This document shows positions 1-7,667 of a DNA stretch of 21,986 nucleotides, piece after piece. The notes under the pieces were generated by a model. It was not told where the DNA came from and ran no database searches. It was given only the letters and a program-made list of their open reading frames with translations. A program made the position numbers and the translations under genes. The first letter of the stretch is position 1. Every line of letters starts with the position of its first letter. Source of the DNA: JACKFB01 sp041389525 (GTDB taxonomy: Bacteria > Myxococcota_A > UBA9042 > PHBI01 > JACKFB01); contig JAWKRR010000087.1 in assembly GCA_041389525.1 (NCBI GenBank), positions 1-21,986 on the forward strand. The letters are read 5' to 3'.

Positions 1-2
1 TG

Positions 3-512
3 CGCACGAAGACCTTCTTGAAGGTCAAAGTCTACGCTGCCGGGCTCTACGCCGACGCCGCAGCACTCAAGACCGCGCTGGCCGCCTACAAGGGCAGGTC
101 GGCCGGGGAGCTCGCCAAGGACAAGGACGTGCGCAAGCTGATGCTGTCCGACGACTTCGAGAAGTCGATCCGCCTCGTGATGGCCCGCGACGTCGACGGC
201 GATGACATGGCCGAGGCCTTCTCCGAGTCCGTCGAGCCCCGGGTCGCCCGCCAAGGGGCCGCCGCGGTCCGCGCGCTGGCGACGTTCAAGGGCTACTTCA
301 CGATGGACGAGGTCAAAGAGGGCTCCGACCTCGTCTTCACCTGGGGCAAGGGCGGCAAGCTCACGACGGCGCTCGCCGGCAAGACCATGGGCACCATCGA
401 GAGCGAGGCCTTCTGCCGGGCGCTCTACGAGGTCTTCCTGGGCTCCGGCGCCGTGTCGCCCGGGCTGAAGTCCAGCGTCTACAAGGGCGTCGAGCGCGCG
501 CTGGCGCCCTAA
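3..512 (+). CDS. Chalcone isomerase-like domain protein, 5'-truncated
   Basis: The frame is already open at the left edge (in-frame codons from position 3 read RTKTFLKVKVYAAGLYAD), so the true start lies outside the window. A TTG at 18 is only an internal codon. The opening matches the 'R.K.F.KVYVAGLY' strand typical of bacterial chalcone-isomerase-like proteins (Pfam Chalcone_3 type). The end (GTIESEAFCRALYEVFLGSGAVSPGLKSSVYKG) matches the family's conserved C-terminal 'G..F...L...WLG..P....LK..L' pattern. About 169 codons are visible, so roughly the whole domain is present and only the N-terminus, possibly a signal peptide, is missing. Bacterial members are usually exported and have no proven isomerase activity; they may bind fatty acids or other small ligands. 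The gene is convergent with the next one, 33 bp away. I am fairly sure of the family and unsure of the function. Confidence 0.8.
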   Translation, partial: RTKTFLKVKVYAAGLYADAAALKTALAAYKGRSAGELAKDKDVRKLMLSDDFEKSIRLVMARDVDGDDMAEAFSESVEPRVARQGAAAVRALATFKGYFTMDEVKEGSDLVFTWGKGGKLTTALAGKTMGTIESEAFCRALYEVFLGSGAVSPGLKSSVYKGVERALAP

Positions 513-518
513 GGCGAC

Positions 519-534
519 GGCCCGGCATCGGGTC
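519..534 (+). terminator. Possible short hairpin between convergent genes
   Basis: In the 33-bp gap between two convergent stop codons, CCCG (521-524) and CGGG (529-532) pair around a GCAT loop. The + strand RNA can extend this to six pairs with one G-U. There is no T-tract. It may be a weak terminator for the upstream + gene, but a stem this short is common by chance in GC-rich DNA. Confidence 0.25.
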
Positions 535-545
535 AGCCGCTCCGG

Positions 546-2651
546 CTACGGGGCGGGGACCTCGGGCGCTCCGGCCAGCCACGAGCTGAGAAATCGGCGG
601 TACTGGGCGCGCGCGGAGGCCACTTGGAAGGCGACCTCGTGGCCGTCTTCGATGCCGTCCTCGAGGTGCTGGACCACGACCGCGGTCACCGAATCGCCTG
701 CTGCGGTCTGGCGATTCTGGGTGGCCGGCAGGGCGATGGCGCCGCGTCCGGCCAGGGGCAGCAGCGAGCGCAGGGTTGGGAAGTGGGCGATCTCGGCCAC
801 CCCTTCGTCCAGGGCCGGGCCGGCGAGGTCCAGCCCCAGGGAGAGCGAGGTCGCCGCCGCGATGGGCGGGAGGATGTAGCGGTCCACGATCCCCTGCAGC
901 ATCAGGACGTGGCGGGCCTCGCCGGGCGGCGCCTCGTCGATGAGCCCGCGCGCGTAGACCGGCGGGTCCGCGGGCTCGCCGGCCCACTGCAGCAGCGCCA
1001 GCGAGGGGTCGAAGATGTCGAGGGTGCGGCCGATGCTTGTGTAGTCGAGCAGCAGCTCGGCGATGGGCCGCACGCGCAGGGGTTTCTCCTTCCACACGAT
1101 GTTCTCGGCGAAGCTCCCTCCGGCCCCGCTCAGGATGACCAGCCCGAAGCGCGGCTCCACGGCGAGCGCTAGCGGGGCGATGGTCGCGCCCATGGAGTGG
1201 CCCATCAGGGCGAGGTGCGCCGGGTCGAAGGCGACAGTGCCTCCCAGGCCCGGACAGTCGCTGGCGTCGAGGGTCAGGCCGGCCAGGATCTCGGGCGTTA
1301 GCGCCACCTCCAGGGCGGACTGGCGCACGTTGTCGCGCAGCGCCTTCGGGTTCTGGATGTTGAAGACCAAGAACTGCTCGTCGCCGCCTGAGATATTGCG
1401 GATCCCGCCGTGGGGGCCGTCGATGGACACACCGGCAAACCCGGCGGCCGCGAACTCGAGCGCGGGGCCCGAGCCCGCCGCGACCGCCGCGCCACCGTTG
1501 ACGGCGCGCGGCCCGCGGTCGACCAGGGGGCGATCGCCGCCGGCGCCGGTTCGGATGAGGGTGACGACGGGAAAGCCGGCGGCTGGCGCGGGCTGCCGCG
1601 GCAGCGTGACCACCACCCGCGCGGTCTCGTCGCGCTGCCACACCGGCTGGTCCTGAAAGTCCGTCTTGAACCCGCCGCCCGCGTCCAGATAGGGCGGCTC
1701 GCCGCTCTGGTAGACCGGCATGGCGAGGGTGCTGGTGTAGACGCAGAAGGTGTCGAAGACCTCGCCGAGGGCGAAGGGCGCAAGCGGCGCGGGCGTCGGC
1801 CGGGCGCGGGCGGCGGCGACGAAGCGCGCGAAGGTGCGCGTGGGCGAGTCGGTGCGGAAGACCGCCAGCCCGGCGAGGTCGGCGGGGTCGACGCCGGCCT
1901 CCTCCAGCGCGGCGATCGCGCGCTGGTAGCCAGCCGCCGCCTCGCTGTTTAGGCCGGGCGGCGTTTGGCCTCGCAGCAGGGTCGCCAGGGACTCCGAGCG
2001 GCCCAGGGGCTGCCCTGCCGCGTCACCGAGCCCGCGCCGCAGGGCCAGGGCGTAGGTCGCGTCCGGGCGGAGCGGCAGGCCTTGGAGGGGCAGGGCGGCC
2101 AGCAGGTTCGGCGCGCCCAGGGGGCCACCGTCTGAGACGAAGCGCAGCTCGACCGGGTGAGGCCGCAGGCGGTCGGGGCCTGCGTCCACCCGCAGCAGCA
2201 GCACCGGCGAGTCGAGCCGCGCGGAGGCGTCCAGCGAGGGCAGGGCGGACTGGGCCAGCGCGCCGCTCATGGGCAGGTAGAGGGTGGCCGTGGTCCCGAA
2301 GCCGCGGGCGTCCTCGGCGATGAGCTTGAGGAGGTCCTCGGCGATGTCTGCGCCCGCCGGGTTCGGCCAACCCGACACGTCGATTCGCCCGTCAGCGCCT
2401 CGCAGATCGTCGTTGGGGACGGGCGCGCTGAAGAAGCCCGTGCTCCGCGAGAAATCCATCAGCACCGTGGTGCCCGCGATGGCGGCGGCCGAGGGCAGGG
2501 CGGCGTCGGGCTGAGACGGCGTGACCTCGACCACCTCGACTGTCGTGTCTGCGAAGCCCGCGCCGCCGGGGCCGCCACCGGTGCAGCCCGCGGTCACCGT
2601 CAGCCCGGCCGCCACGAGCAGCGGGCGAAGTCGCCGCCGGCCCGGCCCCAG
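546..2651 (-). other. Hydrolase lipoprotein module, possibly translated separately
   Basis: This is the second half of the 546-4727 frame. If it is its own gene, its start must lie within the MYXO-CTERM tail coding region. The only standard start just ahead of the lipobox Cys715 is GTG at 2615, which gives a very short signal with no positive charge. A CTG at 2651 would give MGPGRRRLRPLLVAAGLTVT followed by AGC, an ideal n-region, h-region and lipobox, but CTG starts are rare. Neither candidate has a clear Shine-Dalgarno sequence. The mature part begins with a Gly/Thr-rich linker, then an N-terminal beta region (about 750-1000 of the joint numbering), then the hydrolase domain. The substrate is unknown; an ester or lipid is inferred from the resemblance. 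Confidence 0.45.
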
Positions 2652-4727
2652 CGCCAGCAGCAGACCGAGCCAAGCCAGCCCGCTGGCGTCCTGGCCGCCC
2701 CCCGCGCCTCGGCAGCCGCCGCTCGATTCGCCGGCCGGCGGCTCGGCCTCGGCGACCTCCGCGCTGCCCAGGTCCGCGTCGGCCTTGGCCTCCGCCACCT
2801 CGCTGGAGTCGACCTCGGAGGCCGCGTCCACAAGGATCTCGGGCTGCGCGTCGGCTGCCCCGTGGGCATCGGCTTCTGGGTCGCCGCCCGCGTCGGCATC
2901 AGCCGCCGAATCGCCGCCCACCTCCGCGTCTTCAGCGCTCTCGACCGCGTCGGTCGGCTCCACGGCCTCGACGGCCTCCGGGCCGGCCTCGACGGCCTCG
3001 ACCACCTCAGCCTCGACCGCCTCGGGTTCAGCTTCGATCTCCTCGACAAGCTCAGGCTTCGCCTCGATCTCCTCGACAAGCTCGGGGCCGACCTCGATCG
3101 CCTCGACAAGCTCAGGTTCGGCCTCGGCTTCCTCGACGACCTCGACCAGCTCCGGCCCCGCTTCGACAAGCTCGGGGCCGACCTCGACCAGCTCCGGCCC
3201 CGGGTCCGGCGCGCCGGCAACGAAGACCTCGACGGGCTCCGAGCAGGCCGCGTTCTCGCGGCGGTCCTCCGCGCAGACCCGCACCACCACCGTCTCGCCC
3301 GCCGCCGCGGCCAGGTGCGCGCGCCACAGGTAGCCGCCGTACCAGCGCAGGTCGACCTCGGTCACGGCCCCGCCGACCGGCCCGACCTCGGCGACGATCT
3401 TCGCGAAATCGTCGATGAGCACTGGGCTCTTGCCGTCGTGAACCCGCGCGCGGATCGTCAGCCCGCCCGCCTCGACTGTGACCGTCAGCCGGTCGATGTG
3501 CGGCGGCGTCACGTCGACGGCGCCGTCCACTCCCAAGAAGACCCGATCGGGCGACGTCACCTCGCCCTGGGCCATCACGACGTCCAGACGCCCGTCGTCG
3601 TTGAGGTCGCCGAGGGCCAGCCCCAGGGTGCCCGGCGTCGAAGCCCCGCCGGTCAGCGCCGGCGACTTCAGGGTGAGGTGGCCCGTGCCGTCGTTGATGA
3701 GCAGGCGGTCCGCGCCGCTCAGCGAGCCGATGAGGAGGTCGGAGTCGCCGTCGGAGTCCCAGTCGAGGAAGACGGCGACGTTGTCGTCTTCGCCGACGTT
3801 GGCGGCCGCCGGCCACCACTGAGCCGTCACGTCCTCGAAGCCGCCCTCGCCGTCCCCGCGGAAGACGTGCTCCGCAAGCTGCGGCCCGTCGTTGATGGTC
3901 ACGAGATCCAGCCAGCCGTCGCCGTCCAGATCCATCGCCTCGAACTCGTAGTTGTTGCTGAACTGCGGCAGCGCCGACGAGCCGTCGCTGAAGCTGCCCA
4001 AGCCGTCGTTTATAAAGAGCTTCGACCCGGTGCAGCTCTTGCAGGACACCAGCACGTCCAGATCCAGGTCCCCATCGACGTCGTAGAGCTCCAGATCCCA
4101 GGAGAACCCCACCTTCACCGAGGGCAGCGCCCCGGCCGCGGCGCTAAACTTCCCAGCGCCATCGTTGAGCCACAGCCGCGTCCGTCCGCCGCCGTTGGAC
4201 AGCGGGTTTCCCGCCCCCCAGTCGGCCAACACCAGGTCCAGATCGCCGTCCCCGTCGACGTCGCCCGCCTCCGCGTCGCCGACGCTGGCGACCTCGTTTG
4301 GCAGGTGGGTGGCCGAGACCTCGGCGAAGGCGCCGCCGCCAAGCCCCAGCAAGAGCCGGCTCTTGGTCTGCCACGTGGTCCCGACGAAGATGTCTGCCAC
4401 CCCGTCCCCGTCGAAGTCGCGCACCTTCACCACGCGCGCCGAGTCCTTGGTGGTGCCGAAGACCGCCGCGGTGACCTCCAGCATCGGCATCCCCGAGCCG
4501 ACGGAGACGAAGGCCCGATTCGCCTCGGCGGCGCCGGCGGAGCTGTAGTTCCCGCCGTTCGCGAAGATGATGTCGGCGACGCCGTCCCCGTCGAAGTCGG
4601 CGACCTCGACCTTGTTGGACCACTCCGCGGTGGTGCCCAGATAGGTGCTTGTCGCGTCCTCGAAGGGCGCGGCGAACGCGACACCGGCGGTCGACGCCAC
4701 GAGCAGCAGCGCCAGCGCGCGTGTCAC
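546..4727 (-). CDS. FG-GAP propeller protein with MYXO-CTERM tail, fused in frame to alpha/beta-hydrolase (lipase-like) lipoprotein
   Basis: 1393 codons without a stop. The GTG start at 4727 overlaps the upstream stop (GTGA). Residues 1-20 are a signal peptide ending near AFAA. Seven Ca-loop motifs of D-x-D-G-D type (residues 44, 104, 156, 216, 266, 322, 374) predict a seven-bladed FG-GAP beta-propeller. A small beta domain follows (about 405-503), then a Glu/Val-rich repeat (509-590) and an Ala/Asp/Glu linker. Next comes a MYXO-CTERM-like tail: GGC at 670-672, a hydrophobic stretch 683-694, and Arg 697-699 and 701. The frame then continues into LRPLLVAAGLTVTAGC (700-715), a lipobox-like second signal. 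The hydrolase domain resembles virulence-lipase (Pla-1/cef-type) proteins, with GHSMG nucleophile Ser1178, candidate Asp1282 and candidate His1363. It could be a true fusion, two overlapping in-frame genes, or a lost stop codon. Domain calls are firm; the gene boundary is uncertain. Confidence 0.8.
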   Translation of the reverse strand: MTRALALLLVASTAGVAFAAPFEDATSTYLGTTAEWSNKVEVADFDGDGVADIIFANGGNYSSAGAAEANRAFVSVGSGMPMLEVTAAVFGTTKDSARVVKVRDFDGDGVADIFVGTTWQTKSRLLLGLGGGAFAEVSATHLPNEVASVGDAEAGDVDGDGDLDLVLADWGAGNPLSNGGGRTRLWLNDGAGKFSAAAGALPSVKVGFSWDLELYDVDGDLDLDVLVSCKSCTGSKLFINDGLGSFSDGSSALPQFSNNYEFEAMDLDGDGWLDLVTINDGPQLAEHVFRGDGEGGFEDVTAQWWPAAANVGEDDNVAVFLDWDSDGDSDLLIGSLSGADRLLINDGTGHLTLKSPALTGGASTPGTLGLALGDLNDDGRLDVVMAQGEVTSPDRVFLGVDGAVDVTPPHIDRLTVTVEAGGLTIRARVHDGKSPVLIDDFAKIVAEVGPVGGAVTEVDLRWYGGYLWRAHLAAAAGETVVVRVCAEDRRENAACSEPVEVFVAGAPDPGPELVEVGPELVEAGPELVEVVEEAEAEPELVEAIEVGPELVEEIEAKPELVEEIEAEPEAVEAEVVEAVEAGPEAVEAVEPTDAVESAEDAEVGGDSAADADAGGDPEADAHGAADAQPEILVDAASEVDSSEVAEAKADADLGSAEVAEAEPPAGESSGGCRGAGGGQDASGLAWLGLLLALGPGRRRLRPLLVAAGLTVTAGCTGGGPGGAGFADTTVEVVEVTPSQPDAALPSAAAIAGTTVLMDFSRSTGFFSAPVPNDDLRGADGRIDVSGWPNPAGADIAEDLLKLIAEDARGFGTTATLYLPMSGALAQSALPSLDASARLDSPVLLLRVDAGPDRLRPHPVELRFVSDGGPLGAPNLLAALPLQGLPLRPDATYALALRRGLGDAAGQPLGRSESLATLLRGQTPPGLNSEAAAGYQRAIAALEEAGVDPADLAGLAVFRTDSPTRTFARFVAAARARPTPAPLAPFALGEVFDTFCVYTSTLAMPVYQSGEPPYLDAGGGFKTDFQDQPVWQRDETARVVVTLPRQPAPAAGFPVVTLIRTGAGGDRPLVDRGPRAVNGGAAVAAGSGPALEFAAAGFAGVSIDGPHGGIRNISGGDEQFLVFNIQNPKALRDNVRQSALEVALTPEILAGLTLDASDCPGLGGTVAFDPAHLALMGHSMGATIAPLALAVEPRFGLVILSGAGGSFAENIVWKEKPLRVRPIAELLLDYTSIGRTLDIFDPSLALLQWAGEPADPPVYARGLIDEAPPGEARHVLMLQGIVDRYILPPIAAATSLSLGLDLAGPALDEGVAEIAHFPTLRSLLPLAGRGAIALPATQNRQTAAGDSVTAVVVQHLEDGIEDGHEVAFQVASARAQYRRFLSSWLAGAPEVPAP
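2958..3203 (-). repeat. Glu/Val-rich tandem repeat (GPELVEV-type) in the FG-GAP protein
   Basis: Residues 509-590 of the 546-4727 protein are built from degenerate 7-9 residue units such as GPELVEV, EPELVEA, GPELVEE and EPEAVEA. At DNA level the + strand shows repeated blocks containing ctcgacaagctc. The unit is acidic and Pro-punctuated, so it probably forms an extended stalk between the propeller and the MYXO-CTERM anchor. Repeat DNA of this kind can vary in copy number between strains. Confidence 0.85.
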
Positions 4728-4996
4728 GAGGCGCCGCCGAAGTTGGCCTTCAACCACGCGATGATGTCGAGGGACTCCGGCAGCCAGCGCACCTGGCCGT
4801 CGGCCCCCTCGATGCGCAAGACCGGCACCGTCCCGCGCCCCATGGCCGCCGTCAGCTCCTGGCGAAAGCGCGGGTCCGTCCAGGTGTCGCGCACCTCGAC
4901 CTGCACGCCAAGCTCGCTCACCACGCGCTGCACCCGGCTGCAGTAGAAGCAACCCGGGCTCACGTAGAGCGCCAATCCGCCGATCTTCTCGCTCAC
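4724..4996 (-). CDS. Glutaredoxin-like thiol-disulfide protein
   Basis: 90 aa, the usual glutaredoxin size. A beta strand (LALYVSP) leads into the redox motif C-F-Y-C at residues 16-19 at the start of a helix. A TVPVL segment with the cis-Pro (Pro58) follows, and then a C-terminal helix (ESLDIIAWLKANF) typical of glutaredoxins and the GST N-terminal fold. There is no signal peptide, so it is probably cytoplasmic. I chose the GTG at 4996, which has a purine-rich aaggggcagcg about ten bases upstream. An in-frame ATG at 5098 would add 34 residues that do not fit the fold. Its TGA (4726-4724) overlaps the GTG of the FG-GAP gene by the four bases GTGA, so the two are probably translationally coupled. 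Substrates are unknown; glutathione-dependent reduction is inferred from the family. Confidence 0.8.
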   Translation of the reverse strand: MSEKIGGLALYVSPGCFYCSRVQRVVSELGVQVEVRDTWTDPRFRQELTAAMGRGTVPVLRIEGADGQVRWLPESLDIIAWLKANFGGAS

Positions 4997-5186
4997 CGCC
5001 GCTGCCCCTTGCCCCGTGCTTGCTCCGCGAATCCCAGGTACCACCACGCGAGGGGCCGTCACAAGCTCGCGCACCCACCCCACGCGCCACCGTCGCATCG
5101 TGCCCGTGCATCGTGCAGGCTATCGGCCATCCACCCGACGCGGCGCTGCCCCCCCAAACGCGCCGCCACCCCCACGTCGAGGCCCC
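4997..5186. promoter_or_regulatory. Divergent intergenic region with 9-bp direct repeats
   Basis: 190 bp separate the divergent glutaredoxin-like (-) and glycosidase-like (+) genes, so promoters for both should lie here. GCATCGTGC occurs twice (5095-5103 and 5108-5116), 13 bp apart; the second copy also holds TGCA-TCG-TGCA. I find no convincing -35/-10 pair on either strand. A GAGG shortly before the ATG at 5187 is a weakly placed ribosome binding site. Confidence 0.35.
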
Positions 5187-7649
5187 ATGCACCCGCGTCT
5201 CCTGCTGAGCTTCCTCCTGCTCTCCCTGACCCCGGCTTGCGGATCGGCCTCGAGCGCCGACGCCGACGCCGACGCCGCCGAGCTCCCCGACGTCGCGGCC
5301 GACACCGACGCCGACACCGCCGCCGACAGCGACGCCGCAGCACAGCCCGAGATCGCGCTGTGGTCCACGGGACCTGCCTTCCCGGTCGATCCGCCCGTCC
5401 CCGCCGGGTTCGCCGACCTCACCGCGCGGCTGAGCACCTGGGTCACCCACGTCGAGGGTCCCGTCCCCCTGCGCCCTGAGACCGGCCTCCGCGGCGGCTA
5501 CGGCACCGGCAACGGCCGCGTCTTCGCCCTGTTCGGGCTGACCGACCCGCTGAACACCATGCACGGCATGACCGGACCCACCTACGAGCGCGGCAAACGC
5601 TTCTTCAGCGACTACGCGATCCGCTTGGCGGGAGCTGGCGTCTCCGAAGACAGCGACGCCGAGTGGGCCACCCAGAGCCTCGCCGGCCCGGCTCTGCTGA
5701 CCCGCGCCCGCTACGGCGCGCTGTGGCTCGACGTCCTGGCGTTCGCGCCCGCCCTCGGGGCCGCGTCCGACCACTGCCTGCTGCGGGTCATCGAGGTGCG
5801 CAACACGTCGGGCGAGGCCAGCGGCCCCCTGAGCGTGCGCGTGGAGGCGGCCGGCGCGACCACCAGCCCCAGCGCCGAGACGATGCTGGAGTCGACGGGC
5901 GAGCGAGCGCTGACCACGGGCTTCTCCGGGGGGCAGGGGACCGTCACCGGGCGCACGCTGACCGCGGAGATCCCCTCCATCACGGCCGGCGGGGTCGAGC
6001 GGCTGACGCTGCTGCACTGCGCGGCCGAGGGCGGCGACGCGGTGCCGATCCCCCAGGTGGATCCTGAGTCTTTGGCGCAGGGAGTGGCGGCCGAGTTCGC
6101 CGCGTGGTCGGGCGGGCTGGCTCAATTCGATGTGCCGGACCCGCGGGTTCGCGATTTCCTCGACGGGATGAAGCTCAGCCTGCGCGTTCAGACCAGCCGC
6201 GAGGGGGCGAACTGCCCGATGTCGCAGTACACGCGCATCTGGGCCCGCGACACCATCGGCGCGGTCTTGGCGTGGCTGCGCTACGGCGCCCACGACGAGG
6301 TGCGGCGGATGATGACCTACCTTTACTTGGCGGCGTCCGCGGGCGGCGACCTGCGAAACTCCTACGACGCGGACATGAGCTTTGACCCGCCGCCGGCCGC
6401 GCTCGACTGGGACGCGCTGGGCCCGCTCTCGGCGAAGGTCGCGGCGGAGACCCCGAGCTACATGGTCTGGACCGCGGGCGAGTGGCTGCGCTTCACCGGC
6501 GACGCCACCCCCATCGCCGATCGCTGGCCCTTTTACCGCCGCTGCCTGCTGCGCCAGGTCCCCAGCGCCGACGGGTTGCTGCCCTTCACCGGCGACGAGA
6601 CCTTCCGCACCGCGATGAACGTCGCCTTCGGCTACCCGCTCGAGTACCCCCACCACGACGTCTCCTGGTCGGCGAACTCGTCGCTGCTCTGGCTCGGCGC
6701 CCACCAACACTTTCAGGCCATGGCGCGGGCCACGGGCCACGACGCCGACCTCGACGCGGCCGCAGCCCTGGAGACCCAAATCCGTAAAGGCTTTCTCGAC
6801 CACTACGTGCTGGACGACGACTGCATCGCGGCCCTGGTCGTGCGCGAGACCGGCGAGACCTACCCCGCGCCCTTCGAGGACGTCTCGCTGAAGCTCACGT
6901 GGGCTGGCGCCTTTGACCCGGACTCGGCCTTCGCCCGCGACGCCATGAACTGCCTCATCGCCAAGGTCGGGACCACCCCGGGCCGCTTTCAGAGCCCCAT
7001 GCACGACAACCACCTGGACTTCCCGCTGGTCCCCGACGCGACCGGCGTCTACACCGGGATGATGCCGGGCTACGCGCTGGCGGCGCTCACCGACGTCGGC
7101 CACCCCGACGCTGAGTCGTCGTTCACCGCGCTGTCGGAGGTGCTCGGCTCCAGCGGCAACCTCCAAGAATACCAGCTGGCGCCTGACGATTCGGGGCTCT
7201 CGCTGCTCTACGACCCGTCGGGTGCTCTCGGCGACTACACGGCGAAGTTCCGGCCCTGGGAGGGCGGGATCGTCGCCGCCGCGGCCATGGACTACCTGGT
7301 CGGGTTCGACCCCGACGCGGGCGCCCGCACCCTGACGCTGAGGCCGCACCTGCCGTCTCACTGGCCGGAGCTGGCGGTGACCGGGCTTCGGGCCGGCGCC
7401 GCGCGCTTCGACGTGCGTGTCTCTCGCACCGCGGCGGGCTGGACGGTCACGGCGAGTCACGACGCGGCCGAGGCGTGGGACATCCGCGTGCGCTGGGACT
7501 CCGCTGCGGCCGTGGCGATGGCGTCAGGCGAGGGTCAGGCCGTGGCCGTGACCCGGACCGAGGCCTTCGGCCAGCACAGCGCGACCTCGCCGGCGATCAG
7601 CGTGCCCGCGGGCGGCACGCTGACGCTGCACATCGAGGCTGCGGAGTAG
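5187..7649 (+). CDS. Lipoprotein with (alpha/alpha)6-barrel glycoside hydrolase-like domain
   Basis: 820 aa from ATG 5187; the 57 in-frame codons upstream look non-coding. The signal MHPRLLLSFLLLSLTPAC has a lipobox at 15-18 (Cys18). A 30-residue Asp/Ala tether follows. Residues about 55-310 form a beta-rich N-terminal domain. Residues about 311-705 are helical with glycosidase-like blocks: QYTRIWARDT (347-356), LPFTGDE (465-471), PHHDVSWSANSSLLWLGAHQ (488-507), and FRPWEGGIVAAA (688-699). The C-terminal beta segment LTLRPHLPSHWPELAVTGLR (716-735) closely resembles the small C-terminal domain of GH65/GH95-type enzymes. The architecture (beta domain, alpha-barrel, beta cap) fits families GH15, GH63, GH65, GH94 or GH95. 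I cannot name one, and the catalytic acids are not certain. The likely role is glycan breakdown at the cell surface. It converges on the next gene with 18 bp between the stops. Confidence 0.75.
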   Translation: MHPRLLLSFLLLSLTPACGSASSADADADAAELPDVAADTDADTAADSDAAAQPEIALWSTGPAFPVDPPVPAGFADLTARLSTWVTHVEGPVPLRPETGLRGGYGTGNGRVFALFGLTDPLNTMHGMTGPTYERGKRFFSDYAIRLAGAGVSEDSDAEWATQSLAGPALLTRARYGALWLDVLAFAPALGAASDHCLLRVIEVRNTSGEASGPLSVRVEAAGATTSPSAETMLESTGERALTTGFSGGQGTVTGRTLTAEIPSITAGGVERLTLLHCAAEGGDAVPIPQVDPESLAQGVAAEFAAWSGGLAQFDVPDPRVRDFLDGMKLSLRVQTSREGANCPMSQYTRIWARDTIGAVLAWLRYGAHDEVRRMMTYLYLAASAGGDLRNSYDADMSFDPPPAALDWDALGPLSAKVAAETPSYMVWTAGEWLRFTGDATPIADRWPFYRRCLLRQVPSADGLLPFTGDETFRTAMNVAFGYPLEYPHHDVSWSANSSLLWLGAHQHFQAMARATGHDADLDAAAALETQIRKGFLDHYVLDDDCIAALVVRETGETYPAPFEDVSLKLTWAGAFDPDSAFARDAMNCLIAKVGTTPGRFQSPMHDNHLDFPLVPDATGVYTGMMPGYALAALTDVGHPDAESSFTALSEVLGSSGNLQEYQLAPDDSGLSLLYDPSGALGDYTAKFRPWEGGIVAAAAMDYLVGFDPDAGARTLTLRPHLPSHWPELAVTGLRAGAARFDVRVSRTAAGWTVTASHDAAEAWDIRVRWDSAAAVAMASGEGQAVAVTRTEAFGQHSATSPAISVPAGGTLTLHIEAAE

Positions 7650-7667
7650 CGGCCCCGTCCGACGGCG

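Noticed and set aside
2157..4946. 929-codon + strand frame opposite the FG-GAP/hydrolase gene
   Set aside because: Antisense shadow: its apparent repeats (for example LDKLR) mirror the ELVE repeat on the other strand, and no start signal or domain is visible.
4728..7460. Upstream extension of the 546-4727 minus-strand frame through the glycosidase gene
   Set aside because: The frame stays open by codon bias, but the extra sequence is Arg/Gly/Val-rich without domains and is antisense to a clear lipoprotein gene. The GTGA overlap fixes the start at 4727.
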